Source of the DNA: Nocardioides sp. CFH 31398
GTDB taxonomy: Bacteria > Actinomycetota > Actinomycetes > Propionibacteriales > Nocardioidaceae
Reading direction: 5' to 3'
Assembly: GCF_022436705.1 (NCBI RefSeq)
Contig: NZ_JAKUHT010000005.1
Span: 248,001 to 312,000, forward strand
DNA length: 64,000 nt
Positions 42,271-49,922 of this stretch are shown piece by piece. Both the position numbers and the translations under genes were made by a program. The notes under the pieces are model-generated. The model did no database searches, was not told the DNA's origin, and saw only the letters and a list, made by a program, of their open reading frames with translations. Numbering within the stretch: the stretch's first letter is position 1; each line of letters begins with the position of its first letter.

Positions 42271-43011
42271 GTGCACGCCGAGCCCGTGACGACGGACGCC
42301 CCCGCCCTGCCCCGTCCGGTGGTGATGAGCCAGGACTGGCGCGACCTGACCTTCCTCCACTGGGCGGTCGACCCGTCCTCGCTGGAGCGCTTCATGCCTC
42401 CCGGGGTGCGCCCGGACGTCCACGAGGGCCGGAGCTACGTCGGCCTGGTGCCGTTCCGGATGGTCGACGCCGGCTTCGCGAACGGCCCCGCCGTGCCCTT
42501 CTTCGGCACCTTCCTCGAGACCAACGTCCGTCTCTACTCGGTCGGCGCCGACGGGCGGCGCGGCGTGGTGTTCCTGAGCCTCGACACCGACCGCCTGGCC
42601 GTCGTCGCGGGCGCGCGGGCGGCGCTGCGGCTGCCCTACCGGTGGGCGTCGATGTCGTACCGCGTCGACACCGTCGCCGGGGCACCCGAGCACACCTACA
42701 CGGCGCGGCTGCGGACCCCCTCCCGTGCCACGTCGCGCCTGGTGGTCCGGGTCGGCGAGCGGCGGGAGGCCACCGACCTCGACGTGTTCCTCACCGCCCG
42801 GTGGGGCCTGCACACGCGGGCCTGGGGCCGGACCCTCTACGTGCGCAACTCCCACCCGGCGTGGCCGCTGCACGACGCCGAGGCCGTCGTCCTGGACGAC
42901 GGCCTGACGGCGTCGGTGGGCCTGCCCGGGCTGGCCGACCGGGCCCCCGACCACGTCGCCTTCAGCCCGGGCGTGCACACCCGGTTCGGGCGGGCCGTCA
43001 GGAGTCGTTGA
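42271..43011 (+). CDS. DUF2071 (YqjF-like) protein
   Basis: A 246-residue protein of the YqjF/DUF2071 family (acetoacetate-decarboxylase-like beta barrel). Typical segments are QDWRDLTFLHWAVDPSSLERFMPPGVRPDVHEGRSYVGLVPFRM, FLETNVRLYSVGADGRRGVVFLSLDTDRLAVVAGARAALRLPYRWASM and FSPGVHTRFGR at the end. Molecular function is unknown. The GTG at 42271 appears leaderless. Divergent from the dehalogenase-like gene. Confidence 0.85.
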   Translation: MHAEPVTTDAPALPRPVVMSQDWRDLTFLHWAVDPSSLERFMPPGVRPDVHEGRSYVGLVPFRMVDAGFANGPAVPFFGTFLETNVRLYSVGADGRRGVVFLSLDTDRLAVVAGARAALRLPYRWASMSYRVDTVAGAPEHTYTARLRTPSRATSRLVVRVGERREATDLDVFLTARWGLHTRAWGRTLYVRNSHPAWPLHDAEAVVLDDGLTASVGLPGLADRAPDHVAFSPGVHTRFGRAVRSR

Positions 43012-43152
43012 GGACGAGCCGCGGGTTCGCGGCCGCGAGAGGCCCGGCGTCGGGGTGGCGGGTCGGCGCGGGGCACGAGCCCGGGGAGGCCGCGTCCAGC
43101 GCTCCGGTCGTCCGCCTGTATGCTCGTCCCCGATCCGGCCAGCCGGGTCGAT

Positions 43153-43229
43153 GGGCAGGTAGCTCAGTTGGTACGAGCGTCCGCCTGAAAAGTGGAAGGT
43201 CGGCGGTTCGACCCCGCCCCTGCCCACCA
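43153..43229 (+). tRNA. tRNA-Phe (anticodon GAA)
   Basis: 77 nt including encoded CCA. The acceptor GGGCAGG pairs with CCTGCCC, the anticodon arm TCCGC-CTGAAAA-GTGGA gives GAA, and the T-arm GGCGG-TTCGACC-CCGCC is intact. Confidence 0.95.
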
Positions 43230-43253
43230 CACCCGCAGGCCACCGGCCTGCAC

Positions 43254-43290
43254 GAACGCCCCCTCCCGGACCGCCGCGGAGGGGGCGTTC
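43254..43290 (+). terminator. hairpin terminator after tRNA-Phe
   Basis: Perfect 13-bp stem GAACGCCCCCTCC / GGAGGGGGCGTTC with an 11-base loop, 24 bases beyond the tRNA end. Confidence 0.75.
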
Positions 43291-43437
43291 GCCGTCTCCG
43301 TGCCCCCCTCCCACCGGGCGGTCTAGACCACCTCGGAACCTTCTGCGCCGGCGCTGGGCGTCGGGCCGCCGGGTCTGTACCTTCGGCCTCCCGTCGGTGC
43401 GCACGACCGCGCGCCGACCGAGAACGGGGGATCTCAC

Positions 43438-45222
43438 ATGACCGTCCACCACCACCGTCGGCGCCGCCTCGCCTCCCTGGCCGGCCTCGCCTCCCTGGGC
43501 CTCGCCGCCCAGGCCGTCGTCGCCGTCGCGGGGGCGCCGGCCCAGGCCGCAGCCGCCGAGGACTGCACGGCCGCCTTCCCGGTCGCCGAGCTCGCCGCCG
43601 GCGACGCCGTCACCGGCCTCACCGTCACCCGCGGCACCGAGCCCACGGGGTTCACCGGCGAGGTCCTCGGGGTCCTCGAGGACGGCATCTACCCCGGCCT
43701 CGACATGATCATGGCCGAGCTCGACATGCCGGAGTTCGACCGCACGGGCGGCATCTGGCAGGGCATGTCCGGCTCGCCGGTCTACGCCGACGACGGCCGC
43801 CTGATCGGCGCCGTCGCCTACGGCCTGTCCTTCGGCCCCTCCCCCGTCGCCGGGATCACGCCCTTCGAGGACATGGACGACTACCTCGACGCCGGCGCGC
43901 CGCCCAGGCGGATCGCGCTGTCGGGCGCCGACGCCCGCACCGTCGCCCGCGAGGCCGGCATCGGTGCGGCCCAGGCCTCCCGCGGGTTCGCCCAGCTCGA
44001 GATCCCGCTCGGGGTCTCCGGCGTCTCGGCGCGCCGCCTCGCCCAGGCGAGGGCCGAGGGTCCGGCGTTCCTGGCCGAGAACACCGTCGTGGCGGGCAAG
44101 GCCTCGGCGGGAGCGGCCGACGCGGACACCATCGTGGCGGGCGGCAACGTCGCGGGGTCCGCGGCCTACGGCGACATCTCGTTCGCCGGCGTCGGCACGG
44201 CCACCTCGGTGTGCGACGGCCGCGTGGTCGGCTTCGGCCACCCGCTGGCGTTCCTGGGCTCGACCACCCTCGGCCTGCACCCCGCCGACGCCCTCTACGT
44301 GCAGCCCGAGAGCATCGGCGCGCCGTTCAAGGTCGCCAACGTGGCCCCGCCCGTGGGCACCGTGACCGACGACCGGCTGACCGGCATCACCGGCACGTTC
44401 GGCGCCGTCCCCGACGGCGCGGAGGTCACCTCGACCGTGGAGTACGCCGGCCGTTCGCGCACCGGGAGCACCGAGGTCTACACACCCCTGTTCCTCCCCG
44501 ACGTGAGCTTCTTCCAGGTCATCGCCAACCAGGACCGGGTCGTCGACGGCCCGTCCGACGGCTCCGAGCTGATGACGTGGACCATCACGGGCTCGGAGGA
44601 CGGCGAGCCGTTCTCCCTGACGTACACCGACCGGTGGACCGCCCGGCAGCTCACGTTCCGGACGGCGTACAGCCTGGCCGAGGTCGTCGCCCGGACGAGC
44701 AGGATCGACGGCGTCACCGTCGACTCCGTCACCACGGAGGCGAGCGTCGACGACACCGACGAGCGCCACACGCTGACCGCGGTCCAGCAGCTGCGGAACG
44801 GCCGGTGGGTCACCGTCACGAGGAAGGCGCCCGCCCAGGGCACGGCCGGCGAGGTGATGAACCTGCGGGCCGTCCTCGGCGGGAGCGCCGGGTCGACGAC
44901 CGTGCCGCTGGGCCCGATCACCCTGCCCCGCGACGCGCCGCGTCGCCTGCGACTGGTCGCCGAGGGCGGTGACGCCGGCTTCGGCTTCGTCCGGGGGAAC
45001 ACCGTCGCCAGGCTGCGCGCGGCCCTGGCCTCGCAGCTGCGGCACGACCAGGTCCGCGTGCAAGTCGGCACGCCCGACAAGGTGAGGTCCGGCGTGGAGG
45101 AGGACTACTACCTCTCCGCCCGCGGCGAGCGTGGTGCGTCCTTCGTCCGCACCCGCACCACCGCGCCCCAGGCCTTCGTGGTCAGGGGCGTGCGCAGCCT
45201 GAGGGTGCTCGTCGACCGCTGA
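43438..45222 (+). CDS. Secreted SpoIVB/S55-like serine peptidase domain protein
   Basis: A 594-residue exported protein. Signal peptide with a poly-basic start and hydrophobic core, cleavage expected after AQAAAA (about residue 40). The S55 nucleophile motif GMSGSPVYADDGRLIGAVAYG is at residues 109-129 (Ser111/Ser113 region) and the histidine motif GRVVGFGHPLAF at 261-272 (His268). In SpoIVB the histidine motif comes before GMSGSP, so the order is reversed. The rest (about 300-590) is beta-rich and without a recognised domain. I infer an extracellular serine peptidase or a processed surface protein. GGGGG lies ahead of the ATG; a strong terminator follows. Confidence 0.8.
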   Translation: MTVHHHRRRRLASLAGLASLGLAAQAVVAVAGAPAQAAAAEDCTAAFPVAELAAGDAVTGLTVTRGTEPTGFTGEVLGVLEDGIYPGLDMIMAELDMPEFDRTGGIWQGMSGSPVYADDGRLIGAVAYGLSFGPSPVAGITPFEDMDDYLDAGAPPRRIALSGADARTVAREAGIGAAQASRGFAQLEIPLGVSGVSARRLAQARAEGPAFLAENTVVAGKASAGAADADTIVAGGNVAGSAAYGDISFAGVGTATSVCDGRVVGFGHPLAFLGSTTLGLHPADALYVQPESIGAPFKVANVAPPVGTVTDDRLTGITGTFGAVPDGAEVTSTVEYAGRSRTGSTEVYTPLFLPDVSFFQVIANQDRVVDGPSDGSELMTWTITGSEDGEPFSLTYTDRWTARQLTFRTAYSLAEVVARTSRIDGVTVDSVTTEASVDDTDERHTLTAVQQLRNGRWVTVTRKAPAQGTAGEVMNLRAVLGGSAGSTTVPLGPITLPRDAPRRLRLVAEGGDAGFGFVRGNTVARLRAALASQLRHDQVRVQVGTPDKVRSGVEEDYYLSARGERGASFVRTRTTAPQAFVVRGVRSLRVLVDR

Positions 45223-45232
45223 GGTCGAGGGT

Positions 45233-45265
45233 GAGGGGCCGCCGGTGGAGCACCGGCGGCCCCTC
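45233..45265 (+). terminator. hairpin terminator after the S55-like gene
   Basis: Perfect 15-bp stem GAGGGGCCGCCGGTG / CACCGGCGGCCCCTC with loop GAG, 10 bases after the stop. Confidence 0.85.
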
Positions 45266-45315
45266 GTCCGTGCCGGGCACCCGCATGCCCGCCGCTGCCC
45301 GGGGCACCCGGGGAG

Positions 45316-46083
45316 ATGGACATCCCGGTGTGGCTGGAGGCGGGCCTCTGGGGCCTCCTCGCCGGCGGGGCCCTCATCATGGGGGCCGGTGTCGCCTGGG
45401 TGGTCGACGTCCCGGCACGTGTGGTCGCCGGGATCATGGCCTTCGGCGCGGGGGTGCTGATCTCCGCGCTCTCCTTCGACCTCGTGGAGGAGGCCGAGAG
45501 GACCGGTGGCCTGGGCCCGACCCTGGCCGGCTTCCTCGCCGGCACGCTCGTCTACGTCGCCGCGAACGCCGCGCTGGCGCGCCGGGGAGCGCGACACCGC
45601 AAGCGCTCCGGGGCGGAGCGGTCACCCCGGCAGTCCTCCGAGTCCGGGCAGCCGGGCAGTGGGCTCGCGATCGCGGTCGGGGCGCTGCTGGACGGCGTGC
45701 CCGAGTCCACGGTGCTGGGGTTGTCGCTGCTCGGCGGGGGCGGCGTGGGCGTGTCCGTCCTGGCCGCCGTGTTCATCTCGAACCTGCCGGAGGGCCTGTC
45801 CTCGGCGGCGGGCATGAAGCGCGCCGGCCGCAGCGCCGGTTACGTCTTCGGGGTCTGGACGGCGGTCGCGGTCGCGAGCGGCGTCGCCGGCGCGGCCGGT
45901 GTCCTGCTGCTGGCGGGCGCCTCGGCAGCGGTGGTCGCGCTGATCACCGCCGTAGCCGCCGGCGCGATCCTCGCCATGGTCGCGGACACGATGGTCCCCG
46001 AGGCCTTCGCCGAGGAGCAGGGGAGCACCGGCCTCCTCGTCGCCCTGGGTTTCGCCGTCGCCTTCACGATCGGGCGGCTCTGA
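45316..46083 (+). CDS. ZIP-family metal transporter
   Basis: A 255-residue membrane protein of the ZIP family (Zn/Fe uptake type). About eight hydrophobic segments with a basic cytoplasmic loop (ARRGARHRKRSGAERSPRQSSES) between the third and fourth. The metal-site helices are VGALLDGVPESTVLGLSL (usually HxxxDG/E) and FISNLPEGLSSAAGMKRAG (usually HNxPEG, here SNLPEG), so the canonical first histidines are replaced. Metal selectivity or direction may therefore differ. Confidence 0.85.
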   Translation: MDIPVWLEAGLWGLLAGGALIMGAGVAWVVDVPARVVAGIMAFGAGVLISALSFDLVEEAERTGGLGPTLAGFLAGTLVYVAANAALARRGARHRKRSGAERSPRQSSESGQPGSGLAIAVGALLDGVPESTVLGLSLLGGGGVGVSVLAAVFISNLPEGLSSAAGMKRAGRSAGYVFGVWTAVAVASGVAGAAGVLLLAGASAAVVALITAVAAGAILAMVADTMVPEAFAEEQGSTGLLVALGFAVAFTIGRL

Positions 46084-46132
46084 CCCACCGGCCCGACCTC
46101 ACCGGCCCGGCGGCCCGACCCCCGCTCCGACC

Positions 46133-46172
46133 CACGACGCCCCCTCCGGCCCGATCCGGAGGGGGCGTCGTG
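46133..46172. terminator. bidirectional hairpin terminator
   Basis: Perfect 17-bp stem CACGACGCCCCCTCCGG / CCGGAGGGGGCGTCGTG with a 6-base loop, between the convergent ZIP (+) and subtilase (-) genes. Confidence 0.85.
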
Positions 46173-46210
46173 AGCCCCTGCAGGGATGAAGGTCCGTGTC
46201 CGGCCCGGCG

Positions 46211-47419
46211 TCAGCGGGCCGTGAACAGCAGGCGGTTCGGCGAACCCTTGGCGTCGATGACCACGCCGGTGGTGGCGTCGCCGACGATCGCGGAGGTCAC
46301 GGCCGCCGGAGAGGCGCCGGGGCTGCCCTGGAGCACCTGGGCGGCGACGCCCGCGACGTGCGGGGAGGCCATCGAGGTGCCCGAGATGGTGTTCGTCGCG
46401 GTGTCGTTCGTGTACCAGGCCGAGGTGATGTCCTGGCCGGGGGCGAACACGTCGACGCAGGAGCCCCAGTTCGAGAAGGAGGCGCGGGAGTCGGTGCGGG
46501 TGCTCGCGGCGACGGTGATCGCGGATGAGGCGCGGGCCGGCGAGGAGCCGCAGGCGTCGGCGTCCTCGTTGCCGGCCGCGACCACGACGGTCACCCCGGC
46601 GTCCGTCATGCGCTGGACGGCGGCGTCCGTGGCGGCGTTGGCCCCGCCACCGAGGCTCATGTTGGCGACGGACGGACCGTCGGCGTTCTGCGCGACCCAG
46701 TCCATGCCGGCGACGACGCCCGAGTTCGAGCCGCTGCCGAGGCAGTTGAGCACCTGGACCGGGATCAGGTTCACCTGCTTGGCGATGCCGTACGTCGCGC
46801 CGCCGACGGTGCCCGCGACGTGCGTGCCGTGGCCGTTGCAGTCGTTGCGGGCGTTGCCGAGCAGCACCGAGCTGTAGCCGCCCTGCACCCGGCCGCCGAA
46901 GTCGGTGTGCGTGGCGCGGATGCCGGTGTCGATGACGTAGGCGTCGACGCCGGCGCCGGTGGCGGACCAGGAGTAGGTCCCCGAGAGCGGCAGGCTGCGC
47001 TGGTCGGTGCGGTCCAGGCCCCAGGTCGCGTCCTGCTGGGTGTCGCTGATGGAGACGCGGCCGTCCTGCTGGACGAGCGCGACGTCGGGGTCGCGACGGA
47101 CGTCGCGGAGCTGCGCGGCCGTGAGGGTGGCGGTGTAGCCGCCGACCGCGGGGTAGACGTGCTCGATGGCGTCGCCCAGCCCGTCGACCGCCGAGCGGGC
47201 CTCGCTGCGGGCGGACGGCGCGTCCTCGTCGAGCACCACGATGTAGCGCGACGCGATCGCGTCGTCGACCCTCACGAGCGGGGCGAGGTCGGACCGGGCC
47301 GCAGCAGGGGCCGCAGCAGGGGCCGCAGCAGGGGCGGAGACGGCGGGGACGGGCGCGGCGAGCGCGGTGAACCCGGCCACCGCCGCGAGCGCGGTGGTGG
47401 CAGCGGCGATCTTGGACAT
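46211..47419 (-). CDS. Secreted subtilisin-like serine protease (S8, proteinase K/aqualysin type)
   Basis: A 402-residue preproprotease. Signal peptide, an Ala/Pro-rich segment from three 12-bp DNA repeats (AAAP), an I9 propeptide (RYIVVLDED...AVGGYTATLTAAQLRDVRRDPDVALVQQD), and the S8 catalytic domain with Asp164 (YVIDTGI), His197 (NGHGTHVAGT) and Ser349 (GTSMASPHVAG). The oxyanion Asn lies in AAGNEDADACG. GGGAGG is 9 bases before the ATG. It probably acts outside the cell as a scavenging protease. Divergent from the 705-residue secreted protein. Confidence 0.95.
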   Translation of the reverse strand: MSKIAAATTALAAVAGFTALAAPVPAVSAPAAAPAAAPAAARSDLAPLVRVDDAIASRYIVVLDEDAPSARSEARSAVDGLGDAIEHVYPAVGGYTATLTAAQLRDVRRDPDVALVQQDGRVSISDTQQDATWGLDRTDQRSLPLSGTYSWSATGAGVDAYVIDTGIRATHTDFGGRVQGGYSSVLLGNARNDCNGHGTHVAGTVGGATYGIAKQVNLIPVQVLNCLGSGSNSGVVAGMDWVAQNADGPSVANMSLGGGANAATDAAVQRMTDAGVTVVVAAGNEDADACGSSPARASSAITVAASTRTDSRASFSNWGSCVDVFAPGQDITSAWYTNDTATNTISGTSMASPHVAGVAAQVLQGSPGASPAAVTSAIVGDATTGVVIDAKGSPNRLLFTAR

Positions 47420-47764
47420 GCGTGGAGAACCTCCCGGGCCCCGAGGCCCGTGTCGTCTGCGCGGCCGGGGGACCGCGGTCGGTCCCGAGCGGCCGACCCG
47501 CCCCACTGTGCCCGCGGCACGCCGCCCGGTGAAGTGATCGGTGCCCGCAGGAACCTGCGGTGCACGAACGTGCACGCACCGACGAGCACCCGACGACCAC
47601 CCGACGACCACCACCGGGCACCGCTGGACATCTGCTGAGCAAATCTTTACCGTCCCGAGCCGTCGAGCCCCTCCCGGACGGGCGCCGGGCGGCCCTAGCC
47701 TGCACTCGGCTCGGGACCGCAGACCTCGTCGCGCCCCCGGGCGCCGGACCAAGGGACACCCCTC
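47420..47764. other. divergent promoter region with two adjacent palindromes
   Basis: A gene-free region of 345 bases between the subtilase and the secreted-protein gene. It contains two abutting 16-bp palindromes, CCGCAGG-AA-CCTGCGG (47545-47560) and GTGCACG-AA-CGTGCAC (47560-47575). A run of CCCGACGACCA-type direct repeats follows (about 47581-47615). The palindromes suit a shared operator; nothing else is recognised. Confidence 0.55.
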
Positions 47765-49882
47765 ATGACCTCCCCCCTCGGCCGCGGCCTCGCCGCCTCC
47801 GCCGTCGCCGCCCTCACCCTCGGCGGCCTCGTCGCGCCGCTCTCCCCCGCGTCCGCCGCGTCCGCCGCGTCCGCCGAGGGCCCACAGCTGCGCCTGATCG
47901 CGCCGTACAACGCCCAGCGGGCCATCTCGTTCGAGCCGGAGCGGATCTTCTCCAGCGACGCCAGCGTCCACCTCGTCGCGGAGGTCGACGACCGCGACGC
48001 CACCATCACCTTCGAGTGGAACGCGACCCCCGACGCCGCCGAGGACGACCCCGGCTGGACGGCGATCACGGACCCGACCCTCGTCACCGGGCGGTTCGCC
48101 TCCGTCGAGTGGCGCGACGGCCCGCCGGCGGCGGGCTCGCGGATCGCCGTGCGCGTCGCCTCGAGCACCTCGACCGGCGAGACCCGGTACTCCACCCTGC
48201 GCGACGTGCTGGTCGCCGGCGCCGAGGAGCCGGAGGTCGTGAGGAGGGACGCCGCGTCCCTGCCCCCGGTGCGCTTGTTCCTCGGCGGCGAGCAGGGCTT
48301 CTTCACGCAGCCCTACGCCGACACCCGTCGCACGCGCGCGCTCACGGGGGTCACCGGGACGACCCGGGCGACCGACGGCTCGGTCGCCCTGTCGGCCTGG
48401 AGGTCCGGCACCGGCACCTTCCAGGGCATCAGCCGCGCCCGGGTGGTGCGCAACCCGAACAAGGCTCCCAACGAGCCCGCCGACGGCACCTTCGCCACCA
48501 GCCTCGACCTGACGTCCGTGAGGCCCGCCGACGGGCGCGTGGTGGTGCTCGGCGCCGAGCGGGGGACGGACGACGCCGTCCCGGTCACGCTCTACCGGCA
48601 GAGCATCGAGGAGGTCGTGGCCGAGGCCCGGCCCGGTCGGGAGGGGGAGGACTCCGAGGTGACGGTCGGCGTCCTCGACCAGCAGGGGCGCGGGGTGGCC
48701 GGGGCCGAGGTGTTCACCCGCGCCACGCGCTCCGGCCCCGCCCGGCGGGTCGGGTACACCGACCACCAGGGCCTGGTGGTCGCGACGCAGCCGACCGGCA
48801 CCACCGCGAGGTACTACGCGAACGGCGACGACGCCGACGGGTTCTCCTCCACCTCCGACCGGACCACCGGGCCCGTCGTCGTCCAGTCCTACGAGCCCCA
48901 GCCGTCCAGCATCGACGACTACTTCGCCGACACCACCGTCTTCGACGTCGACGAGTACGCCCCCGGGGACGTCGCCCTCACCGTGCTCGACCAGCAGGGC
49001 CGCCCGGTCGCGGCGGGGGCCGAGGTCGAGTACCGGGTCTACGAGCAGGGCCAGGAGCCGGGCCCCTGGGTGGTCGGCACCACCGACGACACCGGACGGG
49101 TGCCGGTCGACCCCGGCACCGGGGTCGACCCCGACCTCCGCCGTGGCGTCCTCGAGTACCGCTTCCCCGGCGACGGCTTCTTCGGCGGCACCGGCTTCAC
49201 CACGGGTCAGGCGTCCCTGACGCTGACGCCCGCCGAGGAGGGCGCGCTCCCCTCGGGCGGGGCCCGCACCTGGACCGGCTCCCTCACCCTCGACGGGCAG
49301 CCCCTCGCGGGTCGCGCGATCGACCTGATGTACCGCCGCGGCGTCGAGAACGTCCCTGGCCGCGACGCCGACGCCGGGCTCGTGACCCGCGACGGCATCG
49401 CGCTGTCCCGTCGCGTCGTGACCCGGTCGGACGGCGGCTTCGGCGTCGAGGTCACCGACGTCGCCGAGCGGGGCGACCCCGCCGAGCTCGGCGGCCGGCT
49501 GACGGCCGCCACCGGGGAGACCCTGCCCGACGCGGACAGCACCCTGTCCGGCGACGCCGGTGCGAGCGCGTCGGACCGCGTCGACTTCGGCAGCGGCAAG
49601 GGCGGCGTGACCCTCCACCGGTCCGGCGTCGGCGACGGCGCGGGGTCCGACCGGGTCACCGTGACCGGTCCGAGGTCCGTCGCCGGCGAGAAGGTGCGCT
49701 TCGTGCGCGTCGGCGCCCAGGGCGGGCGCACCGAGCTCGCCGTCCGTCGGCTCGACGCGGCAGGCGACCGGACGCTGACGTTCCCCGACGGCAACGGCAC
49801 CCGGACCACGACGTACGTCGTGGAGCTGCTCGAGAGCCGCCGCGTCCGGCCCACCGAGACGGAGCCGCTGCCCCTGCGCTGA
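47765..49882 (+). CDS. Large secreted protein of unknown function, Ig-like repeats
   Basis: A 705-residue exported protein. Signal peptide ends near ASAASAASA (about residue 35). The mature part is beta-rich, with repeated segments resembling Ig-like or carboxypeptidase-regulatory folds: EVTVGVLDQQGRGVAGAEVFTRATRS and DVALTVLDQQGRPVAAGAEVEYRVYEQ are clear internal repeats about 110 residues apart, and WTGSLTLDGQPLAGRAIDLMYRR is a related third. No catalytic motif is apparent. Cell-surface or extracellular role inferred. AAGGGA lies upstream of the ATG. Confidence 0.78.
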   Translation: MTSPLGRGLAASAVAALTLGGLVAPLSPASAASAASAEGPQLRLIAPYNAQRAISFEPERIFSSDASVHLVAEVDDRDATITFEWNATPDAAEDDPGWTAITDPTLVTGRFASVEWRDGPPAAGSRIAVRVASSTSTGETRYSTLRDVLVAGAEEPEVVRRDAASLPPVRLFLGGEQGFFTQPYADTRRTRALTGVTGTTRATDGSVALSAWRSGTGTFQGISRARVVRNPNKAPNEPADGTFATSLDLTSVRPADGRVVVLGAERGTDDAVPVTLYRQSIEEVVAEARPGREGEDSEVTVGVLDQQGRGVAGAEVFTRATRSGPARRVGYTDHQGLVVATQPTGTTARYYANGDDADGFSSTSDRTTGPVVVQSYEPQPSSIDDYFADTTVFDVDEYAPGDVALTVLDQQGRPVAAGAEVEYRVYEQGQEPGPWVVGTTDDTGRVPVDPGTGVDPDLRRGVLEYRFPGDGFFGGTGFTTGQASLTLTPAEEGALPSGGARTWTGSLTLDGQPLAGRAIDLMYRRGVENVPGRDADAGLVTRDGIALSRRVVTRSDGGFGVEVTDVAERGDPAELGGRLTAATGETLPDADSTLSGDAGASASDRVDFGSGKGGVTLHRSGVGDGAGSDRVTVTGPRSVAGEKVRFVRVGAQGGRTELAVRRLDAAGDRTLTFPDGNGTRTTTYVVELLESRRVRPTETEPLPLR

Positions 49883-49888
49883 CACGGG

Positions 49889-49917
49889 GGGCCCGCCGGG
49901 TCCGACCGGGAGGGCCC
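49889..49917. terminator. imperfect hairpin between convergent genes
   Basis: GGGCCC at 49889-49894 pairs with 49912-49917, and inner CCGG/CCGG pairing is interrupted by a bulge. Located between stops at 49882 (+) and 49923 (-). Confidence 0.45.
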
Positions 49918-49922
49918 GACGG

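Noticed and set aside
42091..45597. Very long reading frame antisense to the S55-like, tRNA-Phe and DUF2071 genes
   Set aside because: It reads straight through a tRNA gene and a terminator and has shadow-like composition.
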